The notes beneath the pieces are model-generated. The model searched no databases and was not told the origin of the DNA. It was given only the letters and a program-made list of their open reading frames with translations. A stretch of 64,000 bases of DNA from Cellulomonas sp. Root485. GTDB taxonomy: Bacteria; Actinomycetota; Actinomycetes; Actinomycetales; Cellulomonadaceae. Where the stretch lies: assembly GCF_001426705.1 (NCBI RefSeq), contig NZ_LMFC01000001.1:771923-835922 (forward strand), read 5' to 3'. Every line of letters begins with the position of its first letter. Position 1 is the stretch's first letter. This document shows, one piece after another, positions 56,838 to 64,000 of the stretch. The translations under genes and the position numbers were made by a program.

Positions 56838-56893
56838 TCGCACACCTGGTCGTGCGACACTGATGGCCTCTCGCCCCACCTTGGAGGATTGAC

Positions 56894-57046
56894 GTGCATG
56901 CTGCCCTGATCGCCGCTGCTGAGGCCGCCGAGCACACCAACGAGCTGCCGTTCCCGCCCGTCGTGTTCGGCGTCGGCGCGTTCGTCGGTCTCGTCGCCAT
57001 GTTGCTCATCACGTTCGCCTTCCGGAGCGTCGGGACGCGCCACTGA
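56894..57046 (+). CDS. 50-residue single-helix membrane protein
   Basis: A short gene between proA and nadD. GGAGG lies 7 nt before GTG 56894. The peptide has an Ala-rich polar start, an ELPFPP turn, and one hydrophobic helix (about residues 24-44) ending in a basic tail (RSVGTRH). Its terminal stop is at 57044-57046, with nadD beginning 27 nt later. The ribosome site, coding bias and membrane-helix pattern all support it as a real gene. A comparable small membrane protein is often seen upstream of nadD in Actinobacteria. Confidence 0.75.
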   Translation: MHAALIAAAEAAEHTNELPFPPVVFGVGAFVGLVAMLLITFAFRSVGTRH

Positions 57047-57072
57047 CCGACGGACCGGAAGGCACCGAACCG

Positions 57073-57678
57073 ATGACCGAGCGGCCGCGGCGAACGCGCC
57101 TAGGCGTGATGGGCGGCACGTTCGACCCCGTCCACCACGGTCACCTGGTCGCCGCGAGCGAGGTCGCCGCACGGTTCGGCCTCGACGAGGTCGTGTTCGT
57201 CCCGACGGGCCAGCCGACGTTCAAGCTGGACCAGGACGTCACCGCCGCCGAGCACCGCTACCTGATGACGGTCATCGCGACCGCCTCGAACCCGCGGTTC
57301 ACGGTGAGCCGCGTGGACGTGGACCGCTCGGGTGTGACGTTCACCGTGGATACCCTGCGCGACCTCAAGACTGCCCGTCCCGACGCCGAACTCTTCTTCA
57401 TCACGGGTGCGGACGCCATCGCACAGATCTTGACGTGGAAGGATGCCGACGAGCTCTTCTCGATGGCGCAGTTCGTGGCGGTCACCCGCCCCGGGCACGC
57501 ACTGTCGGTCGACGGGCTCCCCGGAGATCGTGTGCACGTCCTGGAGGTCCCCGCCCTGGCGATCTCCTCGACAGATGTCCGTGCACGTGAACGCGCCGGG
57601 CAGCCAGTCTGGTATCTCGTCCCCGACGGGGTCGTCCAGTACATCGCCAAGCACAGGTTGTATCGAGGTCAGTCATGA
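57073..57678 (+). CDS. nadD: Nicotinate-nucleotide adenylyltransferase
   Basis: A 201-residue enzyme that forms deamido-NAD from nicotinate mononucleotide and ATP. The N-terminal [22 protein letters not shown] carries the HxGH motif, and the C-terminal [13 protein letters not shown] is the ISSTxxR motif. GGAAGG precedes ATG 57073. It overlaps the next gene as ATGA, part of a nadD - Pro/Ala-rich gene - rsfS - phosphatase operon. Confidence 0.95.
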   Translation: MTERPRRTRLGVMGGTFDPVHHGHLVAASEVAARFGLDEVVFVPTGQPTFKLDQDVTAAEHRYLMTVIATASNPRFTVSRVDVDRSGVTFTVDTLRDLKTARPDAELFFITGADAIAQILTWKDADELFSMAQFVAVTRPGHALSVDGLPGDRVHVLEVPALAISSTDVRARERAGQPVWYLVPDGVVQYIAKHRLYRGQS

Positions 57679-59012
57679 GTGAACCGGGAGAGCGGCGCCG
57701 TCGTCGCGAGCTCCATCGCAACCCCGAGACGGGTGACGTCCAGGGCGTCGCACCCGACCCCGGTCCTGCGGCCGCGCCGGTGACTCCCGCGCCCGTCCGG
57801 CCGGACGTCCCGGTCTCTCGTCGTGCCATGCGTGGACCGAGCGGCGCCGAGGACACCCCGCCGCGCGGCACCGCCGCCGATGCCAGCCGGTCCCGCCGGT
57901 CCATCCGCGACACGTCGCTCGACCCGACCAGCTCACGTCCGGCCCCGGCCGGCTCCGGTACCCCCGCCTGGTCGACGCAGCCGCCCGCCACCCCGGCGCC
58001 CACCCGTCCGGCCGCCCCGCCGGCCGCTCCCGCTCCGCAGCCGCGGCCTGCGCAGCAAGGGCCGTCCAGCGCATCTCCGGCGATCTCGCGCCCCCCGTCG
58101 GCCGCACGCCCCGCAGCACCGACGCCCCCCGCGACGTCCCGACCCGCAGCCCCTGGACCGACCGGTCCCGCGACCTCCCGCCCAGTGCCCCCCGCGAGCG
58201 CGCCGGCGCAGTGGGGTCAGCGCAGCGCAGAGCCGACCGGTCCAGCTGCTCCCGCCGCGCCGGCTGCCGGGTGGTCGCCCTCGAGCCAGCCGCAGGGCGC
58301 CACCCCCGCTCCTCCTGTGCGTCGCGAGAGCCCGAGCTGGACCGGCGCCGGTGCCGGTGCGACGGCCGGGACCGTCGGGTCGTGGGGCACGCAGCCGTCC
58401 GCGCCGCAGGCTCCCGCGCCGCAGGCCCCTGCACCGCGGGCCCCGGCGCCGCAGCAGGCGCCGTGGCAGCAGCAGCAGCCCACTGCGGCACCGACCCCTG
58501 TGGCGCAGCCCGCCCCGTGGCAGTCGACGCCGTCGGCCGCCCGGGCGCCCGCAGCGCCGGCGACGAGCCGGCCCGCCGCCCAGCCGACGGGGCAGCCGGG
58601 CTGGTCCCCGGCACAGTCCCCGGCCGCTCCCGCGCCCGACGCCGCACCCGCACCCGCCGCGTGGGCCCCGACCGGACTCTCGTCCGCGGGCACCGTGCCC
58701 GCGCCGCGCGCCGGAGGGGAGCCGGCCGCACCGGCGTTCGCCGCCGCAGCGGCTCCTCGTCCGGACCGTGTCGGGTTCGGTGCGCACGACGAGCACGACG
58801 ACGACGATTACGACGACGACGACGACTTCGACGAGCGCCCCCGCCACCCGTACACGTGGCTGCACCTGATCGTGCTGGCCCTCGTCGCCTTCGTGCTCGG
58901 CTTCCTCATCGTCCTGCTGCTGAGCAAGAACTCGGGGGACGACCCCGGCTCCACGGCTGCGGCGCCGGCCGCCGTCCACGTCGTGACCGGCCTGCCGGCC
59001 GGGTCCGTCTGA
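57675..59012 (+). CDS. Proline/alanine-rich membrane protein
   Basis: A 445-residue low-complexity protein. It starts [19 protein letters not shown], continues with about 350 residues of Pro/Ala/Ser/Gln-rich disorder, then an acidic segment ([16 protein letters not shown]), and one C-terminal transmembrane helix ([19 protein letters not shown]). A short tail follows outside. The positive-rich N-terminus lies in the cytoplasm by the positive-inside rule. No enzymatic domain was recognised. It is overlapped by nadD (ATGA), and a ribosome site for rsfS lies 30 nt after it. Confidence 0.75.
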   Translation: MSEPGERRRRRELHRNPETGDVQGVAPDPGPAAAPVTPAPVRPDVPVSRRAMRGPSGAEDTPPRGTAADASRSRRSIRDTSLDPTSSRPAPAGSGTPAWSTQPPATPAPTRPAAPPAAPAPQPRPAQQGPSSASPAISRPPSAARPAAPTPPATSRPAAPGPTGPATSRPVPPASAPAQWGQRSAEPTGPAAPAAPAAGWSPSSQPQGATPAPPVRRESPSWTGAGAGATAGTVGSWGTQPSAPQAPAPQAPAPRAPAPQQAPWQQQQPTAAPTPVAQPAPWQSTPSAARAPAAPATSRPAAQPTGQPGWSPAQSPAAPAPDAAPAPAAWAPTGLSSAGTVPAPRAGGEPAAPAFAAAAAPRPDRVGFGAHDEHDDDDYDDDDDFDERPRHPYTWLHLIVLALVAFVLGFLIVLLLSKNSGDDPGSTAAAPAAVHVVTGLPAGSV

Positions 59013-59041
59013 CCCCGCATCACCCCGAACCAAGGAGACCT

Positions 59042-59431
59042 GTGGCTGCGACCGAACGAGCGATCGAGCTGGCCGTGGCGGCCGCTCGTGCCGCCTCCGA
59101 CATCAAGGCCGAGGAGATCATCGCTCTCGACGTCAGCGAGCAGCTCGTGCTCACCGACGTCTTCCTCATCGCCTCCGGCACCAACGAGCGGCAGGTCGGC
59201 GCCATCGTCGACGCCGTCGAGGAGGCCCTGTTCAAGCTCGGCGCCAAGCCCATCCGCCGCGAAGGCAAGGCCGCCGGTCGCTGGGTCCTCGTGGACTTCG
59301 GCGACGTCGTCGTGCACGTCCAGCACGCCGAGGACCGGGTGTACTACGCCCTCGAGCGGCTGTGGAAGGACTGCCCTCTGATCGAGCTCCCCGCTGACGC
59401 GCGGGGGACCGACGAGGGCGCCGACGCGTGA
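59042..59431 (+). CDS. rsfS: Ribosomal silencing factor RsfS
   Basis: A 129-residue protein of the Iojap family. It binds uL14 and blocks subunit joining in starved cells. Seen are the family blocks ASDIKAEEIIALDVSEQLVLTDVFLIASG, NERQVGAIVDAVEE and VHVQHAEDRVYYALERLWKD. GTG 59042 has AAGGAG 6 nt upstream. Its stop overlaps the phosphatase start (GTGA). Confidence 0.95.
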   Translation: MAATERAIELAVAAARAASDIKAEEIIALDVSEQLVLTDVFLIASGTNERQVGAIVDAVEEALFKLGAKPIRREGKAAGRWVLVDFGDVVVHVQHAEDRVYYALERLWKDCPLIELPADARGTDEGADA

Positions 59432-60126
59432 CGGCGGGGCGTCTGCTCCTGGTCCGGCACGGCCGGACCGCATACAACTCCGAGGCGCGCCTCCAGGGCC
59501 AGGTGGACATCCCGCTGGACGCGGTCGGCCGCTGGCAGGCCCGTACCGCGGCCGCCCGGCTGCTGACCCGGCACGAGCCGACGGCGATCGTCGTGTCCGA
59601 CCTCAGCCGCGCGCACGAGACGGCCAGCTTCCTGGCACGTGCCGCCGGCCTCGACCTCGCGGTCGACGCCCGGCTGCGCGAGCGGGCGTTCGGCCTGTGG
59701 GAGGGCCTGACGGGCGACGACCTGCGCCGCGACTGGGCCGACGAGTTCGCCGTCTGGCGGGCCGGCGGCCAGCCCGAGGGTGTCGGCGCGGAGACCCGCG
59801 CCGAGGTCGCCCAGCGCGTGCGGGAGGGCATCCTCGAGCACGCCGCGGCGCTCGGTCCCGACGACACCCTGGTCGTCGTCTCGCACGGCTCCGCCATCAG
59901 CTGCGCCGTCGGTGACCTGCTCGGCATGCCGACCGACTGGCACGGCTTCGCCGGCATGCTCAACGCCCACTGGACCGAGCTCGTGGCCACCCGCGGCGAC
60001 TTCTCGCCGTCCTGGCGGATGGTCGGGTACAACCTCGGGCCCACCGACGCGTCGACAGACTGGAACGCCGGACCGGACACCACCCGCGACTCCGACGCCG
60101 ACTCCGAGACCCGGGACCCCGATTAG
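59428..60126 (+). CDS. Histidine phosphatase family protein
   Basis: A 232-residue phosphoglycerate-mutase-like phosphatase. The catalytic RHGRTAYNSEARLQGQ, Glu in RERAFGLWEG and second His in VVVSHGSAI are intact. Such a phosphatase is normally next to rsfS/nadD in Actinobacteria and may act on sugar or nucleotide phosphates. The last ~25 residues (TDASTDWNAGPDTTR and on) are an acidic low-complexity tail. GTG overlaps the rsfS stop. Confidence 0.88.
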   Translation: MTAGRLLLVRHGRTAYNSEARLQGQVDIPLDAVGRWQARTAAARLLTRHEPTAIVVSDLSRAHETASFLARAAGLDLAVDARLRERAFGLWEGLTGDDLRRDWADEFAVWRAGGQPEGVGAETRAEVAQRVREGILEHAAALGPDDTLVVVSHGSAISCAVGDLLGMPTDWHGFAGMLNAHWTELVATRGDFSPSWRMVGYNLGPTDASTDWNAGPDTTRDSDADSETRDPD

Positions 60127-60197
60127 CGTTTCGGCCCGCGTTCGATCTAGACTCTCCGAGCGCCTACGGGCGTATGTGGTTCCCTTCGGGGGACCGC

Positions 60198-60273
<76 letters not shown>

Positions 60274-60277
60274 GAAC

Positions 60278-60325
60278 AGCAGGTCAGAGGCCGTTTCTCC
60301 ACTCGGAGAGGCGGCCTCGCTGCTG
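60278..60325 (+). terminator. Hairpin terminator after tRNA-Ala
   Basis: A two-part stem (CAGCAG/CTGCTG outside, GAGGCCG/CGGCCTC inside) and an apical TCTCC/GGAGA arm start 5 nt after the tRNA. No U-run. The remaining 60326-60517 holds no gene; an inverted repeat GTTAC/GTAAC lies at 60380-60395. Confidence 0.75.
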
Positions 60326-60517
60326 TGGGTGTGGGCGTGATCCGTTCGACTTCCTCGACGGAGTCCTACGAATGGATCCGTTACGAGTTGGTAACACTGT
60401 TGGACCGTCGTCCGAATTGGACCCTTCGCCCGCAGGCTCCCGGCTGCTCCATCGTTACTCTGGTCGGGCTTGTCGGCTGCACGGTGCAGGGTTCCGGCTC
60501 GATCTGTGGGAGCCGAC

Positions 60518-63500
60518 GTGCTGCGCCGAGTACACACCCTGCGCTTGGCCGCTCCCGTCAGCCTCGCGCTGCTCATGGCAGTCAGCGCTCCCGCAGTCGC
60601 CGCGCCGACCGCGTCCCGCACCCCGATGGCCCCGATCATCTCCGGATCCGACGAGACGCCCGACGTCCTGAAGACGCCGTTCAGTGCGGACGAGAGGCTG
60701 ACTCCCACCGCGAGCCCGCCCCTTTCCGACCTGACGTTCCCGACCTCCGACGACTCCAGCACGTACGCGTCGGACCACGTGCTGGTGCGGTTCGCTAGCC
60801 AGACGACCCCGAGCCAGAAGCGGTCGTCGCTGTCGGCGCTCGGCTCGCCCGTCGGGGAAGCGGTCGACGGCACGGGCTGGGTCCGGGTCGCGGTGGCGGA
60901 CCAGGATCCTCTCGCGGCCGCGGCACTTCTCGACGCCGACCCCCGCGTCGCCGAGGTGGCCGTGGACCACGTCCGGCACGCCGCTGCGCTGCCGGACGAC
61001 CCGGGAATGGGCTGGGCCCCGTACTTCGACCTGCTGCGTCTCCCGCGCGCCTGGGATGCGGGCACCGGCGCCGGAGCCGTCGTCGCGGTCCTGGACACGG
61101 GCGTCGCCGGAGCTCTGCCAGACCTTGCCGGGTCGACTCTCCTGGGAACCTCGTTCGTCGGTGGTGACCCGGGGAAGGACGTGAACGGCCACGGCACGCT
61201 GGTTGCTGGCGTGGTTGCGGCTCGTGGGAACAATGGCGTCGGCTCGGTCGGTGCCGCCTTCGGCGCGAAGATCCTCCCCGTCAAGGTCCTCGACGACAGC
61301 GGTGCCGGGACGGACTCGACGATCGCCTCGGGGATCGCGTGGGCCGCGACGCACGGAGCCGACGTCATCAACGTGTCGCTCGGCGGGCGCGAGCCTGCCC
61401 CCATCCTGCTCACCGCTATTCAGAACGCCGTCGCTGCCGGCGCGGTCGTCGTCGCGGCCGCGGGCAACGACGGCACCGACGCGCCGTTCTATCCCGCCGC
61501 CTACGCCCCTGACGTCGACGGGCTGATGGCAGTGTCGGCGACGGACGGCTACGGCGCGCTCGCCGGCTTCAGCGGCTGGGGGGACTGGGTCTCCCTGGCA
61601 GCGCCCGGCAAGCAGGTGGTCGGCCCGGCCCTCGACGGCAGCTACGGCTACGGCAACGGCACGTCGTTCGCCGCACCGTTCGTCAGCGGCGTCGCGGCGC
61701 TCGTCGCGGCCCGCGCGCCCGCCCTCACGCCGGCGCAGATCGAGAAGCGGCTCGTCTCGACGGCGGTGGACGCCGGCCCACGGGGGAGCGACCCCTACTA
61801 CGGAGCCGGGGTCCTTGACGCCGCTGCTGCCCTCACCAAGGGCGACGCCGTCCCGGCCGCGGCCGGGGTTCCGCTGGACCGCGCCCCCGGCGACCTCGCA
61901 CCGAGTGACGACACCCCGGCCACGGCACGGCCCCTCGCCGGGTCGATCGACTCCGGATCGACGGGGACGGGGACGTTGTCACCCGAGGGGGACGTCGACT
62001 GGTTCGCCGCGGACGCGCCGACGTCGGGCTGGTACCTCGTCACGGTCACGCCGCTCGATGCCGGGGACGCTGCATCCGGCCCGACACTGGACCTTGCGTT
62101 CGAGGTGCGGGATGGCGCCGGACACGTCCTTCGTCGTACCAACGAGGCGGGAGCCAACGCCCAGGAGCAGCTCTGGGCGCCCATGAAGGAGCCGGGCGGG
62201 ATCTTCGTCGGAGTCCGCAATGCCAACGGTTCAGCCCCGAGTCTCCAGCGCTACGAGATTCGAGTCGTGCTCTACGGCGCGCCGCGGCCGTTCACGGCGT
62301 CCCGTCAGTTGACGGCTCCCGACTTCTCCCGGCCAGAAACCGGCGCAGTCGCGACGGGGGATGTGACCGGGGACGGGCGTCCCGACGCTGTGACCATCGA
62401 GTACGGTGGCGCGATCTTCCTGGGTCGAGGCACAGGCAGCGGGTCGTTCGAGCCCTTGACGATGGTTCCGAACGCGGGGGCGAAGCCATCCGAGGGCGCG
62501 GCCATGGCCGACCTGGACGGCGACGGACTGCTCGAGGTTGTGGTCGGGACTGCCACTGGTGTGTCCCTCTTTCGTCAGGGTGCCCGGACCCTCGAGCTCT
62601 CTGCGGAGGTCCCGAACGACGTCGACGGCATCCTGGTCCGCACCGCAAGGCTTCGCGCGACCGACTGGGACGCTGACGGTGACCTGGACATCCTGCTCAG
62701 CTCACGCGAACCGAACGTCGTGGCTCTCTTGCTGAACGATGGCTCTGGCCACTTCGACCGCGGTCCGACGACCCCCGTCGACGAGGTGACCTTCGACGTC
62801 GGCGATGTCACTGGTGATGACCGGCCCGACGTCGTCACCGTGCGCTCGATCTTCCCGCAGTCCCCTGACGGGACTTTCGGAGCCCCCAGTGTCCTCGACA
62901 TCGTGGCTGCGGGGGTGTGGACGCGGGCGTCATTCGTCGCCGTCGGCGACGTCACCGGCGACGGTCGCGCCGACGTCGTCCGTTCGGGCTTCAGCATCAA
63001 CGCACAGGTCAATGCGCAGCTCGAGACCGGCGGCCCCGGTCCGGCGGTCCACTACCACTACTCGCTCGGAGTCCCGGCGATCGCCGACATCGACGGTGAC
63101 GGGCGAAACGACATCGCGGCCGGGGCAGCTTCTCGCGGACAGATGGTGCTCGTCAGACAGCAGGCTGACGGAACCCTCGGCGACATCGAAGAGTCGTATA
63201 CACCGACGTTCGGCAACTACCCGGTCGACGGGATCTCACTCACCGACCTCGACGCCGATGGCGGGCTCGACGCCGTGATGTCGAACTCGGGCTTCATAGC
63301 CATGCGCCAGAACCGTCTGGATCTGGTACCGCCCGAGCTCGGCTGGGTGCGGGAGTCCTGGCCCGCGCCGAACAGCAGCGGGGTGGGAGTTCGCCCGACC
63401 GCGCGGGTCACGCTCGACCGCACCATCGACCCACTGTCACTGACGAACCAGTCCGTCCAGCTGCTCGACCCTGCCGGGAATCCGGTCACCCCGGCGCCCA

Positions 63501-64000
63501 CGGTTGCCTGGGACGGCGCCACCAAGACCATCTCGCTGACGCCGACAGCCGACCTCAACCAGGGCAGCCACTACACGGTCGTCGTCGCAGGGATCACCGA
63601 CACCACGAACGACCCGCTGCCGCACACGATCCGCGTCCCGTTCACGGTGGCGGCGAACGGGTCGCGGTTCACCCCGATCGATCCGGTGCGCATCTTCGAC
63701 AGCCGGGACTACGGCTGGCCGATCGAGTCCGGTGAGCAGCTGATCCTGGACCTGTCCGGTCTGGCGCAGGCGGGTGGCACGGCGGTGGTGCTGAACGTGA
63801 CCGCCACCGGGGTGGCCCAGCCGGGCAACGTGCGGGTCTACCCGACCCCGGCGGACGGGGTGCCGCCGGTGGTGTCGAACCTGAACGTGATGCCGGGGGT
63901 GGACCAGCCGAACCTGGTCACCGTGGCGTTGGGCCAGGACGGCACGATCAGCCTGCTGCCGGAGGCGACCTCGACGCACCTGATCGTGGACGTCTCGGGG
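60518..64000 (+). CDS. Secreted S8 (subtilisin-like) protease with FG-GAP propeller, 3' end outside the window
   Basis: The frame is open from GTG 60518 (GGGAG 5 nt upstream) for 1161 codons to the window end, so the protein is incomplete. A signal peptide (about 1-29, cleaved near AVAA) is followed by a peptidase S8 domain with catalytic Asp193 (AVLDTGVAG), His225 (NGHGT), oxyanion Asn317 and Ser383 (GTSFAAP). A PPC-like beta domain follows (about 445-580). Seven FG-GAP/VCBS motifs (about 610-910, DVTGDGRPD type) probably form a calcium-binding propeller. Next come a bacterial Ig-like domain (about 940-1045) and a C-terminal module with VRIFDSRDYG. It is presumably secreted and acts on extracellular protein. 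Confidence 0.88.
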   Translation, partial: MLRRVHTLRLAAPVSLALLMAVSAPAVAAPTASRTPMAPIISGSDETPDVLKTPFSADERLTPTASPPLSDLTFPTSDDSSTYASDHVLVRFASQTTPSQKRSSLSALGSPVGEAVDGTGWVRVAVADQDPLAAAALLDADPRVAEVAVDHVRHAAALPDDPGMGWAPYFDLLRLPRAWDAGTGAGAVVAVLDTGVAGALPDLAGSTLLGTSFVGGDPGKDVNGHGTLVAGVVAARGNNGVGSVGAAFGAKILPVKVLDDSGAGTDSTIASGIAWAATHGADVINVSLGGREPAPILLTAIQNAVAAGAVVVAAAGNDGTDAPFYPAAYAPDVDGLMAVSATDGYGALAGFSGWGDWVSLAAPGKQVVGPALDGSYGYGNGTSFAAPFVSGVAALVAARAPALTPAQIEKRLVSTAVDAGPRGSDPYYGAGVLDAAAALTKGDAVPAAAGVPLDRAPGDLAPSDDTPATARPLAGSIDSGSTGTGTLSPEGDVDWFAADAPTSGWYLVTVTPLDAGDAASGPTLDLAFEVRDGAGHVLRRTNEAGANAQEQLWAPMKEPGGIFVGVRNANGSAPSLQRYEIRVVLYGAPRPFTASRQLTAPDFSRPETGAVATGDVTGDGRPDAVTIEYGGAIFLGRGTGSGSFEPLTMVPNAGAKPSEGAAMADLDGDGLLEVVVGTATGVSLFRQGARTLELSAEVPNDVDGILVRTARLRATDWDADGDLDILLSSREPNVVALLLNDGSGHFDRGPTTPVDEVTFDVGDVTGDDRPDVVTVRSIFPQSPDGTFGAPSVLDIVAAGVWTRASFVAVGDVTGDGRADVVRSGFSINAQVNAQLETGGPGPAVHYHYSLGVPAIADIDGDGRNDIAAGAASRGQMVLVRQQADGTLGDIEESYTPTFGNYPVDGISLTDLDADGGLDAVMSNSGFIAMRQNRLDLVPPELGWVRESWPAPNSSGVGVRPTARVTLDRTIDPLSLTNQSVQLLDPAGNPVTPAPTVAWDGATKTISLTPTADLNQGSHYTVVVAGITDTTNDPLPHTIRVPFTVAANGSRFTPIDPVRIFDSRDYGWPIESGEQLILDLSGLAQAGGTAVVLNVTATGVAQPGNVRVYPTPADGVPPVVSNLNVMPGVDQPNLVTVALGQDGTISLLPEATSTHLIVDVSG

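Noticed and set aside
60177..60195. Hairpin GGTTCCC/GGGGACC before tRNA-Ala as a phosphatase terminator
   Set aside because: It is short and includes a T-G pair, and it sits about 50 nt after the phosphatase stop, within the likely tRNA promoter-leader region.
60274..64000. Prophage or island at tRNA-Ala
   Set aside because: Only one partial gene is visible beyond the tRNA and there is no integrase, so codon differences alone do not support an island.

Overview
The window is chromosomal DNA from a high-G+C Gram-positive bacterium. Third codon positions are almost all G or C, GTG starts are common, and many adjacent genes overlap as GTGA or ATGA. Several gene neighbourhoods are typical of Actinobacteria: an Rv3235-like gene beside a probable secA end, coaD/SepIVA-like/DUF177/rpmF/rnc/mutM, rne/rplU/rpmA/obg/proB, and proA/nadD/rsfS. 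Protein content and the acidic, arginine-rich RNase E suggest Micrococcales, most likely Cellulomonas or a relative. That placement is inference, not a database result.

Region 1 (1-9.1 kb): the end of a gene that may be secA, then Rv3235-family and LysM genes on the minus strand. Next come an unusual short valyl-tRNA synthetase-like gene that lacks the editing domain, a small gene that may be truncated, and an amino-acid permease. A BldC-like DNA-binding protein and an isolated CpaB/CpaE-like pair follow. Region 2 (9.2-22.6 kb): tRNA-Gln and tRNA-Glu, an IclR regulator divergent from leuCD, an HU-like protein with a lysine/alanine tail, the murA-plsC-gpsA run, a transsulfuration-type PLP enzyme, ddl, a membrane fatty-acid desaturase, a DUF3515 lipoprotein, thiL and a GNAT gene. 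Region 3 (22.6-34 kb): rpmB; a FakA-like kinase, recG, an ABC ATPase with its permease, and rsmD; then coaD, a SepIVA-like coiled-coil protein, DUF177, rpmF, rnc and mutM.

Region 4 (34-46.9 kb): a 2-hydroxyacid dehydrogenase, a NarL-type response regulator, and a minus-strand operon cydA-cydB-cydD-cydC-GAF histidine kinase for cytochrome bd oxidase. This is followed by a structured 491-bp intergenic region and rne. Region 5 (46.9-60.1 kb): a flavodoxin-fold oxidoreductase divergent from a TetR regulator with three operator-like boxes; rplU-rpmA-obg-proB with a clear promoter and leader; a nitroreductase / aldo-keto reductase (frameshifted) / rhodanese / tandem-GNAT cassette; then proA, a 50-residue membrane protein, nadD, a proline/alanine-rich membrane protein, rsfS and a histidine phosphatase. 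Region 6 (60.2-64 kb): tRNA-Ala(GGC) and a secreted subtilisin-like protease with a predicted seven-repeat FG-GAP propeller, running off the window end.

Most genes are housekeeping. The least ordinary items are the editing-domain-less ValRS paralogue with its leader, the widespread leaderless-promoter arrangement (-10-like hexamer 6-8 nt before the start codon at about 16 genes), the one-base frameshift in the aldo-keto reductase, the GAF sensor kinase inside the cyd operon, and the multidomain protease. No CRISPR array, insertion sequence or clear prophage was seen.
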